From JAJRRH01 sp047638815 (GTDB lineage: Bacteria; Bacteroidota; Bacteroidia; Flavobacteriales_D; JABDKJ01), in NCBI GenBank assembly GCA_047638815.1, contig JBLIMR010000037.1:1-27189 (forward strand): DNA of 27,189 nt, in the 5' to 3' direction. The notes under the pieces were generated by a model. It saw only the letters and a program-made list of their open reading frames with translations, was not told the origin of the DNA and ran no database searches. This document shows positions 8,250 to 15,026 of this stretch, one piece after another; position 1 is the stretch's first letter, and the number at the start of each line of letters is the position of its first letter. Both the position numbers and the translations under genes were made by a program.

Positions 8250-8545
8250 ATGAAAAATCCAATTTTAATACTAGCCTTGGGACTGACAATATTCTCATGC
8301 AAAAAAGATGAAACAACAACACCAACACCCACGCCAACTACACCGGCAGACACATCAATGGTTAATCTGCCTGAAGAATTTGCCGCTCAAGAGGGGTATT
8401 TGATGGAAATGGCATAGGAGCTGCTGTTAATATCACTGAGGACATCGTTCTTTTCTTTAACATGGACGCTGATAAATATGCCTGGTTTGAAGACAATGAA
8501 GTCCATCTCGTTAAAGACATCAGTGATTCTCACGGTCATTTTTCA
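8250..8545 (+). pseudogene. Lipoprotein remnant with hemopexin-like repeat, frameshifted
   Basis: From ATG 8250 a lipoprotein signal is read, with LALGLTIFSCKKDE placing the lipidated cysteine at residue 17, then a Thr/Pro linker. The frame stops at TAG 8415-8417 after 55 codons. If one G is restored to the GGGG run at 8393-8396, translation continues smoothly as AAQEGVFDGNGIGAAVNI and then IVLFFNMDADKYAWFEDNE. That pattern resembles one blade of a hemopexin-type repeat (tentative, by eye). The repeat then breaks off near SDSHGHFS and runs in the same frame into hydrophobic sequence. A full hemopexin-like protein would have further blades, so the gene looks both frameshifted and truncated. 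A base-calling error in the G run is the main alternative for the frameshift. A near-consensus promoter lies upstream. Confidence 0.6.
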
Positions 8546-9338
8546 ATGTGGGTAGCTCTTGGCTTTATCGTAGGAATTATTCTCGGAATCATTGCGTTAA
8601 AAGTTTCTACGAAATTTGGTGTGTTCTCCTGACCTACCGTTAAATCGTTTTCAAAGTTTCTCAATAAGGCATACAAGCCAATTATGTTTCTGAGCGTTCT
8701 ATTTCTTAGCTTAACTTTTTTCACCCATTTAGGCGTTACAAAAATCGTAGAAAAAGAAGTGAATCATGGTCTTGAAAGTGCTTTTGGCGTTATTGGAAGA
8801 GACTTTTCTTAGAGATGAAGAAACTAGGGAGTACATATATGCGATGGCTGAAACTGTAGCGAAAAGTGGGCCCTATGTTCCTGACTTCAATCAGGCTGTT
8901 GGAGAAGCTGCAGGTCAAGCAATAACCCAACAGGAGAACAGCGGATTTTTGATGTCAAAATTGACTAATTTCATAGTAGTTGATGCATTAGCTGATAAGC
9001 TTTTAGAATATGAAAAAGCAATAGTCTATTTTGCAATTTCAAAAATCGTTGAAGCGTCAGGAATTCCTAGTGGTCTTCCATTTGGTCCAGAAACTTTTTC
9101 TGCGGGAATAAATGCATGGATTGCGTCTGATTTTTACGAAGACATACAAGGAATAGCGAATATTGTGTCTGAATATATTTACTCTCAATTAAAGCCTTTT
9201 GTATTCTCTTTTTTTATTCCTTTTTTATTGTGCGAACTTGTCGTCATGTTAATTCCAATCATTCACTTTTTGATTTCAAAAAGAAGGCAACAAAAAAAGA
9301 TATCTGCAGAAGCAACCGTTAGTTCTGAAAATGAATAA
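8546..9338 (+). pseudogene. Interrupted membrane protein gene, family not recognised
   Basis: In one frame an ATG at 8546 begins a hydrophobic segment (ALGFIVGIILGIIALKV). That frame hits an in-frame TGA at 8630-8632, but sensible sequence resumes directly after it (PTVKSFSKFLNKAYKPIMFL, a second membrane span) and runs to TAG 8810-8812. Removing one T from the TTTT run at 8804-8807 makes GVIGRDF join LRDEETREY, and the reading frame then stays open to 9338. The restored protein would have two N-terminal spans, a largely helical middle and a C-terminal span near FIPFLLCELVVMLIPIIHFL with a basic tail. I do not recognise the family. One stop plus one homopolymer indel argue for decay. The TGA cannot be explained by a changed genetic code, because other genes here, such as the one at 5465-7864, end in TGA. 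Confidence 0.6.
8766..9338 (+). CDS. Longest surviving open frame of the interrupted membrane protein
   Basis: This 190-codon frame is what an automatic caller would report. Its first dozen codons (VLKVLLALLEE) are probably out of frame with the ancestral protein, because the frame in use upstream of 8807 is a different one. From LRDEETREYIYAMAE on, the sequence looks like genuine protein. It shows amphipathic helices, a region rich in small residues (GIPSGLPFGPETFSAGINAW) and one strong membrane helix before a KRRQQKK tail. If it is translated, it would be a single-span protein with most of its mass on one side of the membrane. No function is proposed. Confidence 0.4.
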   Translation: MVLKVLLALLEETFLRDEETREYIYAMAETVAKSGPYVPDFNQAVGEAAGQAITQQENSGFLMSKLTNFIVVDALADKLLEYEKAIVYFAISKIVEASGIPSGLPFGPETFSAGINAWIASDFYEDIQGIANIVSEYIYSQLKPFVFSFFIPFLLCELVVMLIPIIHFLISKRRQQKKISAEATVSSENE

Positions 9339-9356
9339 TCCTTAGTATTTACCGAA

Positions 9357-9394
9357 CATAGGTGTGGAAATATCTTTACCACTCTATGCCTATT
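9357..9394 (+). terminator. Possible terminator after the decayed locus
   Basis: CATAG (9357-9361) with CTATG (9384-9388), and the inner GTGG with CCAC, form an interrupted nine-pair stem around an AT-rich loop. The sequence after it, CCTATTTTAG, is only moderately T-rich. It lies 19 bases after the stop at 9338. Confidence 0.4.
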
Positions 9395-9502
9395 TTAGAA
9401 ATGATTTTTATATCTAGAATGGATAATGTTTGGAGCAAATAAAGTAATTTGTCGTAATATTTTCCCGCAAGGTGCGTTTACTTATTGAACCTTACAAAAA
9501 TA

Positions 9503-11017
9503 ATGATGAGTAAAAAGAGAAATGCTTTAGTTGTTATTATATTTTCATTATTAATAACGAGTTTATTCCACAATCAGGCTCTTGGGTTAAACCTTTTGAT
9601 TTCAGAGACTCTATTTATTACATGGATACTAATAACAAAACAATTCAATTTTAGAGAATTGTATCCCCTAACTCTTGGATTAGGATTAATAATTACCGCT
9701 ATATCCACTGTAATAACTTTCTCTGTTTTTTCAAATATTATTAATTTTTTAGTTCTCTTTCTTTTTGTTGGATTATTAATTTATCCAGCTACAAATTCAA
9801 TTTTCAATATATTTGGTCAAGCCTGTTCCAATATTTTCAATTCACAGATTCAGTTTATTAAAGACTTATCAGCTTCAAAATTTAATGGTCATAACCTTGG
9901 TAGTTATATATGGAAATCTAGGATTTTCATGATCCCAATTTTTATAATTCTTCTCTTCATTATTATCTACAGATTGTCTAATCCAGTTTTTGATGATTTA
10001 GTTGGGGATATAGAAATGTTTCTCTATGAAAAAGGGAGTTTTCTATTTGAAGATTTTAATTTTTCACTAATCATCACTCTGATGATTAGTCTATTCGTAA
10101 GTATATTCATCTTTATCAGAACCTCAAATCAAAGGCTTATTGAAATTGATAAAAATTCTAGTGAAGAGCTTGAACGAAAGAAAAAGAGAATCAGTAAGTA
10201 TTTTCGCTCAAATGCCTTGACAAATGAGTTTAAAGCAGGAGTCTTCTTACTAATTGTTCTCAATATGGTGATCTTAGTTTTAAATATTATCGATATAAGA
10301 TGGGTTTGGTTTGGTTTTGAGTGGGAAGGTGAATTTTTAAAGCAATTTGTACATGAAGGAACTTACCTTTTAATATTTTCAATAATTATTTCAATAATTT
10401 TAGTTCTTTATTTCTTCCGAGGGAACTTGAATTTCTACAAAAAAAATAGATTATTAAAATATTTAAGCTACATCTGGCTAGTCCAAAATGGAATATTAGC
10501 GTTATCAGTTGCAATACGTAATTTCTGGTATATCAACCATTTTGCGTTAGCATATAAAAGAATTGGAGTGATTATTTTTCTGATACTTACAGTTTATGGT
10601 TTGTATACAGTTTATGTTAAGGTATGGCAAAGAAAATCTGTATTTTATCTCTTTAAGACAAATTCATATGCTTTGCTTTTGATTTTAATTATTGGTTCAA
10701 TTATCAATTGGGATACGTTTATTGCTAAATACAATTTTAAAAATTCTGACAAATCCTTTTTGCATCTAGATTATGTTGCAACTCTTTCTGATAAGACCCT
10801 ACCGTACTTAGATAAATCACTTCATGAATTGAATAAGATTGATTTAATACAGAAAGAAAAATTTCCATTTAAACAAAATTTTATGACCCCAGAGGAATAC
10901 TATCAAATAATTGGGGAACGTAAAAATATTTTCAGAGAGAATTGGGAATCAAAAAGTCTTCTTTCATGGAATTTACCAGAATACATAGCCTATAATAAAT
11001 TGTTTGAAGATAAATGA
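9503..11017 (+). CDS. DUF4173-like polytopic membrane protein
   Basis: The protein (504 residues from ATG 9503) is an integral membrane protein with about ten to twelve hydrophobic segments and a soluble C-terminal tail of about 90 residues. The DUF4173-type region lies at about 250-405. It shows FVHEGTYLLIFSIIISI, then ISIILVLYFF, LVQNGILALSVAIRNFWY and AYKRIGVIIFLILTVYGLY. The last block resembles the conserved Tyr/Arg-rich stretch of that family. Biochemical role is unknown. An open frame reaches back to a TTG at 9485, but ATG 9503 or 9506, giving MSKKRNALVV, is the more likely start. Composition is unusually AT-rich: bases 10381-10440 contain only 14 G or C, against 29 in icd bases 1621-1680. 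Part of that follows from hydrophobic codons. The gene stands alone and shares the hairpin at 11197-11229 as a possible end. Confidence 0.7.
   Translation: MMSKKRNALVVIIFSLLITSLFHNQALGLNLLISETLFITWILITKQFNFRELYPLTLGLGLIITAISTVITFSVFSNIINFLVLFLFVGLLIYPATNSIFNIFGQACSNIFNSQIQFIKDLSASKFNGHNLGSYIWKSRIFMIPIFIILLFIIIYRLSNPVFDDLVGDIEMFLYEKGSFLFEDFNFSLIITLMISLFVSIFIFIRTSNQRLIEIDKNSSEELERKKKRISKYFRSNALTNEFKAGVFLLIVLNMVILVLNIIDIRWVWFGFEWEGEFLKQFVHEGTYLLIFSIIISIILVLYFFRGNLNFYKKNRLLKYLSYIWLVQNGILALSVAIRNFWYINHFALAYKRIGVIIFLILTVYGLYTVYVKVWQRKSVFYLFKTNSYALLLILIIGSIINWDTFIAKYNFKNSDKSFLHLDYVATLSDKTLPYLDKSLHELNKIDLIQKEKFPFKQNFMTPEEYYQIIGERKNIFRENWESKSLLSWNLPEYIAYNKLFEDK
10066..10090. repeat. Perfect inverted repeat inside the DUF4173-like gene
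   Basis: ACTAATCATC (10066-10075) and GATGATTAGT (10081-10090) are exact reverse complements around a five-base loop (ACTCT). The hairpin lies entirely within coding sequence for a membrane helix, with no T-run after it. It may be chance in AT-rich DNA. Confidence 0.5.
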
Positions 11018-11196
11018 ATTAGCCCCTAACATAATTTATCGCCCTATCCAAGATACTACGACATCATACTCGTTACGTTATGCATTGCCTTAAAAAAACA
11101 TCAACAAGCGCCTTACCTTTAATTCTGCTTAATCCGATTCACCTAGCTAAAATATATTGCAAGAAATCTGGCACACCTACAGCTTATTTTTAACCT

Positions 11197-11229
11197 AAAA
11201 AAAACCGCCATGATTTCTCACAGCGGTTT
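11197..11229 (-). terminator. Rho-independent terminator after the M13 peptidase gene
   Basis: AAACCGC (11202-11208) pairs with GCGGTTT (11223-11229), with an inner TGA/TCA pairing across a CA/CA internal loop. On the minus strand the stem is followed by a run of eight Ts. On the plus strand it is followed by TAAATATTTTTT, so it may also end transcripts of the DUF4173-like gene. Confidence 0.85.
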
Positions 11230-11254
11230 AAATATTTTTTGATGAATAGAATAA

Positions 11255-13324
11255 CTACCAAATATTCACACGATCCTTTGGAGCAAGATACATCTTGTCA
11301 CTCTTCTTTACTTTGAATGCTTCATAGAAGCCATCCACATTCTTCAATGGAACATAACCTCTATATTCTCCCGGAGAATGCACATTGGTCTTTATTTGTG
11401 TTTCCATGGCTTCATCTCTCATTAGTGTTCTCCAAACTGTTGCCCACGACATGAAAAATCTTTGCTCAGCAGAGTAGCCATCAATATCTCCAGGTTTTTT
11501 ATTCTTCGAAAAATATAACTGAAGTCCATCATAGGCAGCATTTACTCCGCCAAGATCACCAATGTTTTCACCCAAGGTATATGCACCATTAATATTCATT
11601 CCTGGCTTAACTTCGATAGCATCAAATTGGGCGATTAATTTTTTTCCTCTTTCCTCAAAATTCTTAGAATCTTCTTCTGTCCACCAGTTATTAAAGTTTC
11701 CGTCAGCATCAAATCTCGCACCTTGATCATCAAAACCATGAGAGATTTCGTGTCCAATAACTGCACCTATTCCACCGTAATTCACTGCCTCATCTGCTTT
11801 ATAATCGTAAAAAGGAGGTTGAAGTATAGCCGCTGGAAAAACGATTTCATTGTACTGTGGATTGTAATAGGCATTTACTACTTGTGGTGCCATCCCCCAC
11901 TCTGACTTATCCACCTCTTTGTTCAATTTCTTGAGATCGTCCATATAACTCCATTTCGATACATTCAGAGCATTTTGAAAATACGATCCTCCATTAGCAA
12001 CCGACTTGACTTCCAAATCTGAATAATCCTTCCATTTGTTTGGATAACCAACTTTTACAGTCATTTTATCCAACTTCTCAATAGCCTTAATCTTAGTCAC
12101 TTTTGACATCCAGTCCAAGGCTAGGATTCTTGCTTTGTATGCCTCGATTACATTATCAACCATCATTTCAGCATTTTCCTTAGCCTCAGCCGGAAAATAT
12201 TCATCAACATAAAGTTTACCTAAGGCCTCGCCCATTGTCCAATTCAATTGACTAAGTGCTCTTTCATCGATAGGTTTTTGAGATACCGAACCTCTTAAAC
12301 TCTTACTATAAAAATCCCAATTTGCCTTATCCATCTCTTCAGTTAACAGATTGGCTGCATCATTAATCATGTTCCACTCTACATAGTTTTTAGCTTCATC
12401 GATACCATCCTGCTTCACCAGAATGTTTAATGAATTCATATAAACCGGTTGGGTCACAATGATTGTATCTTTTGAGGTAATTCCAAATGGCTTGAAGTAA
12501 TCTTCCCAATCAATTATTCCCACCAGGCTATTCAATTCCTTGATGGTCATGGGGTTATTCATTTGACGGATATCTCTTCCTTCTTCCTTTGTAAGTCTGT
12601 GCGTTGCCAATTTAGTTTCATAGGCCAATACTCGTGCAGCTTTATCAGATGCGGTCTTATTGTCATAACCAACAAATTCGAACATTCTCGTCACGTGCAA
12701 GATATAATTCTTTCTTATCTCTTTAGAGTCATCATCTTTAGCCATGTAATATTCTCTATCCGGAAGTCCGAGTCGAGATGGCCCTATAAATCCAACATTG
12801 ATATTAGAATTCTTAAGTCCAGCTCCTACGCCAAAACCGAAAAAACCAACGCCACCATACGGCTCCATTTCAACCATAAATCCCTGCAAGTCAGAGAAAT
12901 TAGTGATATTCTTTAGTCTTTGTAAATATACCTGTAATGGTTTAGCTCCAGCCCTATTCCTACTTTCTGTATCCATTATTGATTGAAAAAGATCCAGAGC
13001 TTTTCTCTGATCAGTTCCATTAGCATATGCATCACTTTTTGAGGCTTTTTTAAGTATCAACAAAGAATTAACATTGGTTGCCTTTCTGAGTTGATTGAAA
13101 CTACCCCAACTAGTCTCATCATCCGGTATACTATTATTCTCCAACCATTTGCCATTTACGAACTTGTAAAAGTCATCTTGTGGGCGAACATTTTTATCAA
13201 TATTTTCAATCTGAATGCCAGGTTGTTTTTTCTCTCCTTTTATAGAGTATTGTGCCTCAAGAGAAATACTTATCATCAATGCTGTACTTAGCATAAATAG
13301 ACCAGTTATAAATTTCGTTTTCAT
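11255..13324 (-). CDS. Secreted M13 family zinc metallopeptidase (PepO/neprilysin-like)
   Basis: This is a zinc endopeptidase of the neprilysin family, which cuts oligopeptides. Its signal peptide (ITGLFMLSTALMISISLEAQ) sends it to the periplasm or surface. The 689-residue length is usual for the family. The N-terminal half carries the M13_N features (ENIDKNVRPQDDFYKFVNGKWL). Zinc ligands are H525 and H529 in GHEISH, with E526 as the catalytic base, and E586 in GENIGDLGG with D590 behind it. NAYYNPQYNEIVFPAAILQPP is the conserved stretch before the active site. The usual C-terminal CxxW appears here as RVNIW, without cysteine. The gene is monocistronic, with a promoter upstream and a strong terminator downstream. 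Natural substrates are unknown. Confidence 0.95.
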   Translation of the reverse strand: MKTKFITGLFMLSTALMISISLEAQYSIKGEKKQPGIQIENIDKNVRPQDDFYKFVNGKWLENNSIPDDETSWGSFNQLRKATNVNSLLILKKASKSDAYANGTDQRKALDLFQSIMDTESRNRAGAKPLQVYLQRLKNITNFSDLQGFMVEMEPYGGVGFFGFGVGAGLKNSNINVGFIGPSRLGLPDREYYMAKDDDSKEIRKNYILHVTRMFEFVGYDNKTASDKAARVLAYETKLATHRLTKEEGRDIRQMNNPMTIKELNSLVGIIDWEDYFKPFGITSKDTIIVTQPVYMNSLNILVKQDGIDEAKNYVEWNMINDAANLLTEEMDKANWDFYSKSLRGSVSQKPIDERALSQLNWTMGEALGKLYVDEYFPAEAKENAEMMVDNVIEAYKARILALDWMSKVTKIKAIEKLDKMTVKVGYPNKWKDYSDLEVKSVANGGSYFQNALNVSKWSYMDDLKKLNKEVDKSEWGMAPQVVNAYYNPQYNEIVFPAAILQPPFYDYKADEAVNYGGIGAVIGHEISHGFDDQGARFDADGNFNNWWTEEDSKNFEERGKKLIAQFDAIEVKPGMNINGAYTLGENIGDLGGVNAAYDGLQLYFSKNKKPGDIDGYSAEQRFFMSWATVWRTLMRDEAMETQIKTNVHSPGEYRGYVPLKNVDGFYEAFKVKKSDKMYLAPKDRVNIW

Positions 13325-13347
13325 AATGTAATTTTAATTAGATCGCA

Positions 13348-13376
13348 CGAAGTTAATGAAATATATAGTTATCCAA
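13348..13376 (-). promoter_or_regulatory. Putative promoter for the M13 peptidase gene
   Basis: On the minus strand TTG (13376-13374) is followed after 18 bases by TAACTTCG (13355-13348), matching TTG-N17-23-TAnnTTTG with one difference. The -7 box ends 23 bases before the ATG. Confidence 0.5.
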
Positions 13377-13462
13377 TTGACCGTTCATACTATTAGCGCA
13401 GGATACCGAGGATCAAAATTCATTTCTAACTGTTTCCATGCCTCAATATTTATTCCTGCTTT

Positions 13463-13492
13463 TTGATATATAAAATTGCTTCTTTATCTTCA
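13463..13492 (+). promoter_or_regulatory. Putative promoter for the MATE gene
   Basis: TTG (13463-13465), 19 bases, then TATCTTCA (13485-13492): a fair match to the Bacteroidota promoter pattern, 50 bases ahead of the ATG. The last base of the -7 element departs from consensus. Confidence 0.38.
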
Positions 13493-13542
13493 TACATCGG
13501 GCAATTCTCGTTCCTTTGTAGCCATAGTTTTAGAAGTATTAT

Positions 13543-14859
13543 ATGTCCAAGAGTAGATCGATCTCCTTAAAAGAAATAAATCGGTTAGCACTACCCGCGA
13601 TTCTTTCAGGTATTGCGGAACCACTCATTGCTCTGGCCGATACTGCCATGGTTGGTCGACTAGGAACCACACCACTCGGGGCTGTAGGACTGGGATCTTC
13701 CTTGTTCTTATTGACCATTTGGGTGCTAACTCAAACAAAAACAGCCATTTCTGCTATTGTATCACGTCATTACGGAGCGAAATCTCTACCAACCATTAAA
13801 ACCCTTATTCCACAGGCATTCCTATTCAACATCATTCTAGGTTTTATCATTCTTATTGTCATGTTTTCATTCGCAAGGGATCTGCTATCACTATATTCTG
13901 CGAAAGGTGAAATCTTAAACCTAGCCACTGATTACTTCAAGATAAGATGCCTAGGACTTCCTATTGTACTAGCCACCTATGGAATGTTTGGGGTTTTCCG
14001 TGGACTACAAAATACTGCTTGGGCGATGCAAATAAGCATAGTTGGGGGAGTACTAAATCTTATCCTAGATTATTTTCTAATTTTTGGAATAGGCCCATTT
14101 GAAGCTATGGGCATTAAAGGAGCCGCTTATGCCAGTCTATTTGCCCAGATGATAATGCTTGTTTTATCAACCATTTATTTTTTAAAAAATACTCCTTTCA
14201 ATTTCAAACTAAAATATAAATTAAATTCCGAGTTTAAATTTTTAATTGGAATGAGTTCTGGGTTTATAATAAGGACCATCGCCCTTAATATAGCATTTTT
14301 CTTAGCAAACAGATATGCGACATCTTATGGTGATGAACACATTGCCGCGCATACTATTGCAATAAACATTTGGCTTTTTTCAAGCTACTTTATTGACGGA
14401 TACGCCAATGCAGGTAATGCAATCTCAGGTCGATTATTTGGAGAGAAAAGATTTGAAGAATTATATACTGTAGGCATGAAATTGATGAAAATATCAATGC
14501 TAATTGGTTGTATTCTGGGTTCTTTTTATTTCATATTTTACAATTATATTCCAATGATATTCGACCTAGAAACAGGGGTTGTGCATTTATTTGAATCAAT
14601 TTTTTGGATCTTAATCCTATCTCAACCAATCAACGCAATTGCCTTTGCATTCGATGGTATCTTCAAGGGTCTAGGTCGGTCTAAATACCTTATGTACACA
14701 TTACTAATAGCCTCTTTCCTTGGCTTTGTGCCTGTTTTAATAATATCTGATAAATATCAATTTGGTTTACATGGTATATGGGCTGCTTTCGTAGTTTTCA
14801 TGGTGATTAGAGGATTAACATTACTCTGGAAATTTCGGAAAGACTTTGCCCCCTCCTAA
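13543..14859 (+). CDS. MATE family efflux transporter (DinF-like)
   Basis: This 438-residue inner-membrane protein belongs to the multidrug and toxic compound extrusion family, which exports organic cations, drugs or metabolites in exchange for Na+ or H+. About twelve hydrophobic segments are seen in two similar halves. The N-terminal half begins with LALPAILSGIAEPLIALADTAMVGRLG, here residues 16-42, the typical first-helix signature, and continues with GAVGLGSSLFL. The second half has the matching AAHTIAINIWLFSSYFIDGYANAGNA, with the Asp/Gly of family helix 7-8. Length and lack of a fused domain fit DinF-type members. The gene is preceded by its own promoter and followed by the dispersed palindrome at 14887-14929, not by a standard terminator. 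The substrate cannot be told from sequence. Confidence 0.93.
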   Translation: MSKSRSISLKEINRLALPAILSGIAEPLIALADTAMVGRLGTTPLGAVGLGSSLFLLTIWVLTQTKTAISAIVSRHYGAKSLPTIKTLIPQAFLFNIILGFIILIVMFSFARDLLSLYSAKGEILNLATDYFKIRCLGLPIVLATYGMFGVFRGLQNTAWAMQISIVGGVLNLILDYFLIFGIGPFEAMGIKGAAYASLFAQMIMLVLSTIYFLKNTPFNFKLKYKLNSEFKFLIGMSSGFIIRTIALNIAFFLANRYATSYGDEHIAAHTIAINIWLFSSYFIDGYANAGNAISGRLFGEKRFEELYTVGMKLMKISMLIGCILGSFYFIFYNYIPMIFDLETGVVHLFESIFWILILSQPINAIAFAFDGIFKGLGRSKYLMYTLLIASFLGFVPVLIISDKYQFGLHGIWAAFVVFMVIRGLTLLWKFRKDFAPS

Positions 14860-14886
14860 AATCTGCCTTTTCACTCTTAATTCGAT

Positions 14887-14929
14887 CCCTGAGCTTGCGG
14901 TGCCCTGAGCTTGTCGAAGGGTCGAAGGG
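14887..14929. repeat. Short dispersed palindromic repeat, partly duplicated
   Basis: The core CCCTGAGCTTGTCGAAGGG (14903-14921) is a 19-base imperfect palindrome with CCCT/AGGG ends. It is preceded by a partial copy of its left half, CCCTGAGCTTG (14887-14897), and followed by a second copy of its right end, TCGAAGGG (14922-14929). From memory, the same core recurs as a dispersed motif in many unrelated bacterial genomes. It sits between the MATE stop and the OmpA-family gene. It is notably more GC-rich than its surroundings. It may form a hairpin at the 3' end of the MATE transcript. Confidence 0.65.
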
Positions 14930-14973
14930 TTCATGATGCACTTTACATACATCTGTTAATAGCAATGGTAGAT

Positions 14974-14994
14974 AATCGTATTCTTGGTACGATT
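14974..14994. promoter_or_regulatory. Inverted repeat upstream of the OmpA-family gene, possible operator
   Basis: AATCGTA (14974-14980) and TACGATT (14988-14994) are a perfect seven-base inverted repeat with a seven-base spacer. It lies 32 bases before the OmpA-family ATG and just ahead of a loose -7-like box TACTTTTA (15001-15008), so a bound regulator would cover the promoter. Confidence 0.35.
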
Positions 14995-15026
14995 GATGTT
15001 TACTTTTATGATAAATATTGGAATCC

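Noticed and set aside
8096..8353. Minus-strand open frame of 85 codons over the lipoprotein start.
   Set aside because: Low-complexity valine/glycine start created by the Thr/Pro linker on the other strand; it is antisense to a better supported gene and promoter.
8393..8402. Programmed -1 frameshift at the G run.
   Set aside because: The site does not fit the XXXYYYZ slippery pattern, and the downstream frame has its own stop, so decay or base-calling error is more likely.
8630..8632. TGA as a recoded tryptophan or selenocysteine codon.
   Set aside because: A neighbouring gene ends in TGA, no SECIS-like hairpin was seen directly after it, and the frame breaks again downstream. A nonsense mutation is simpler.
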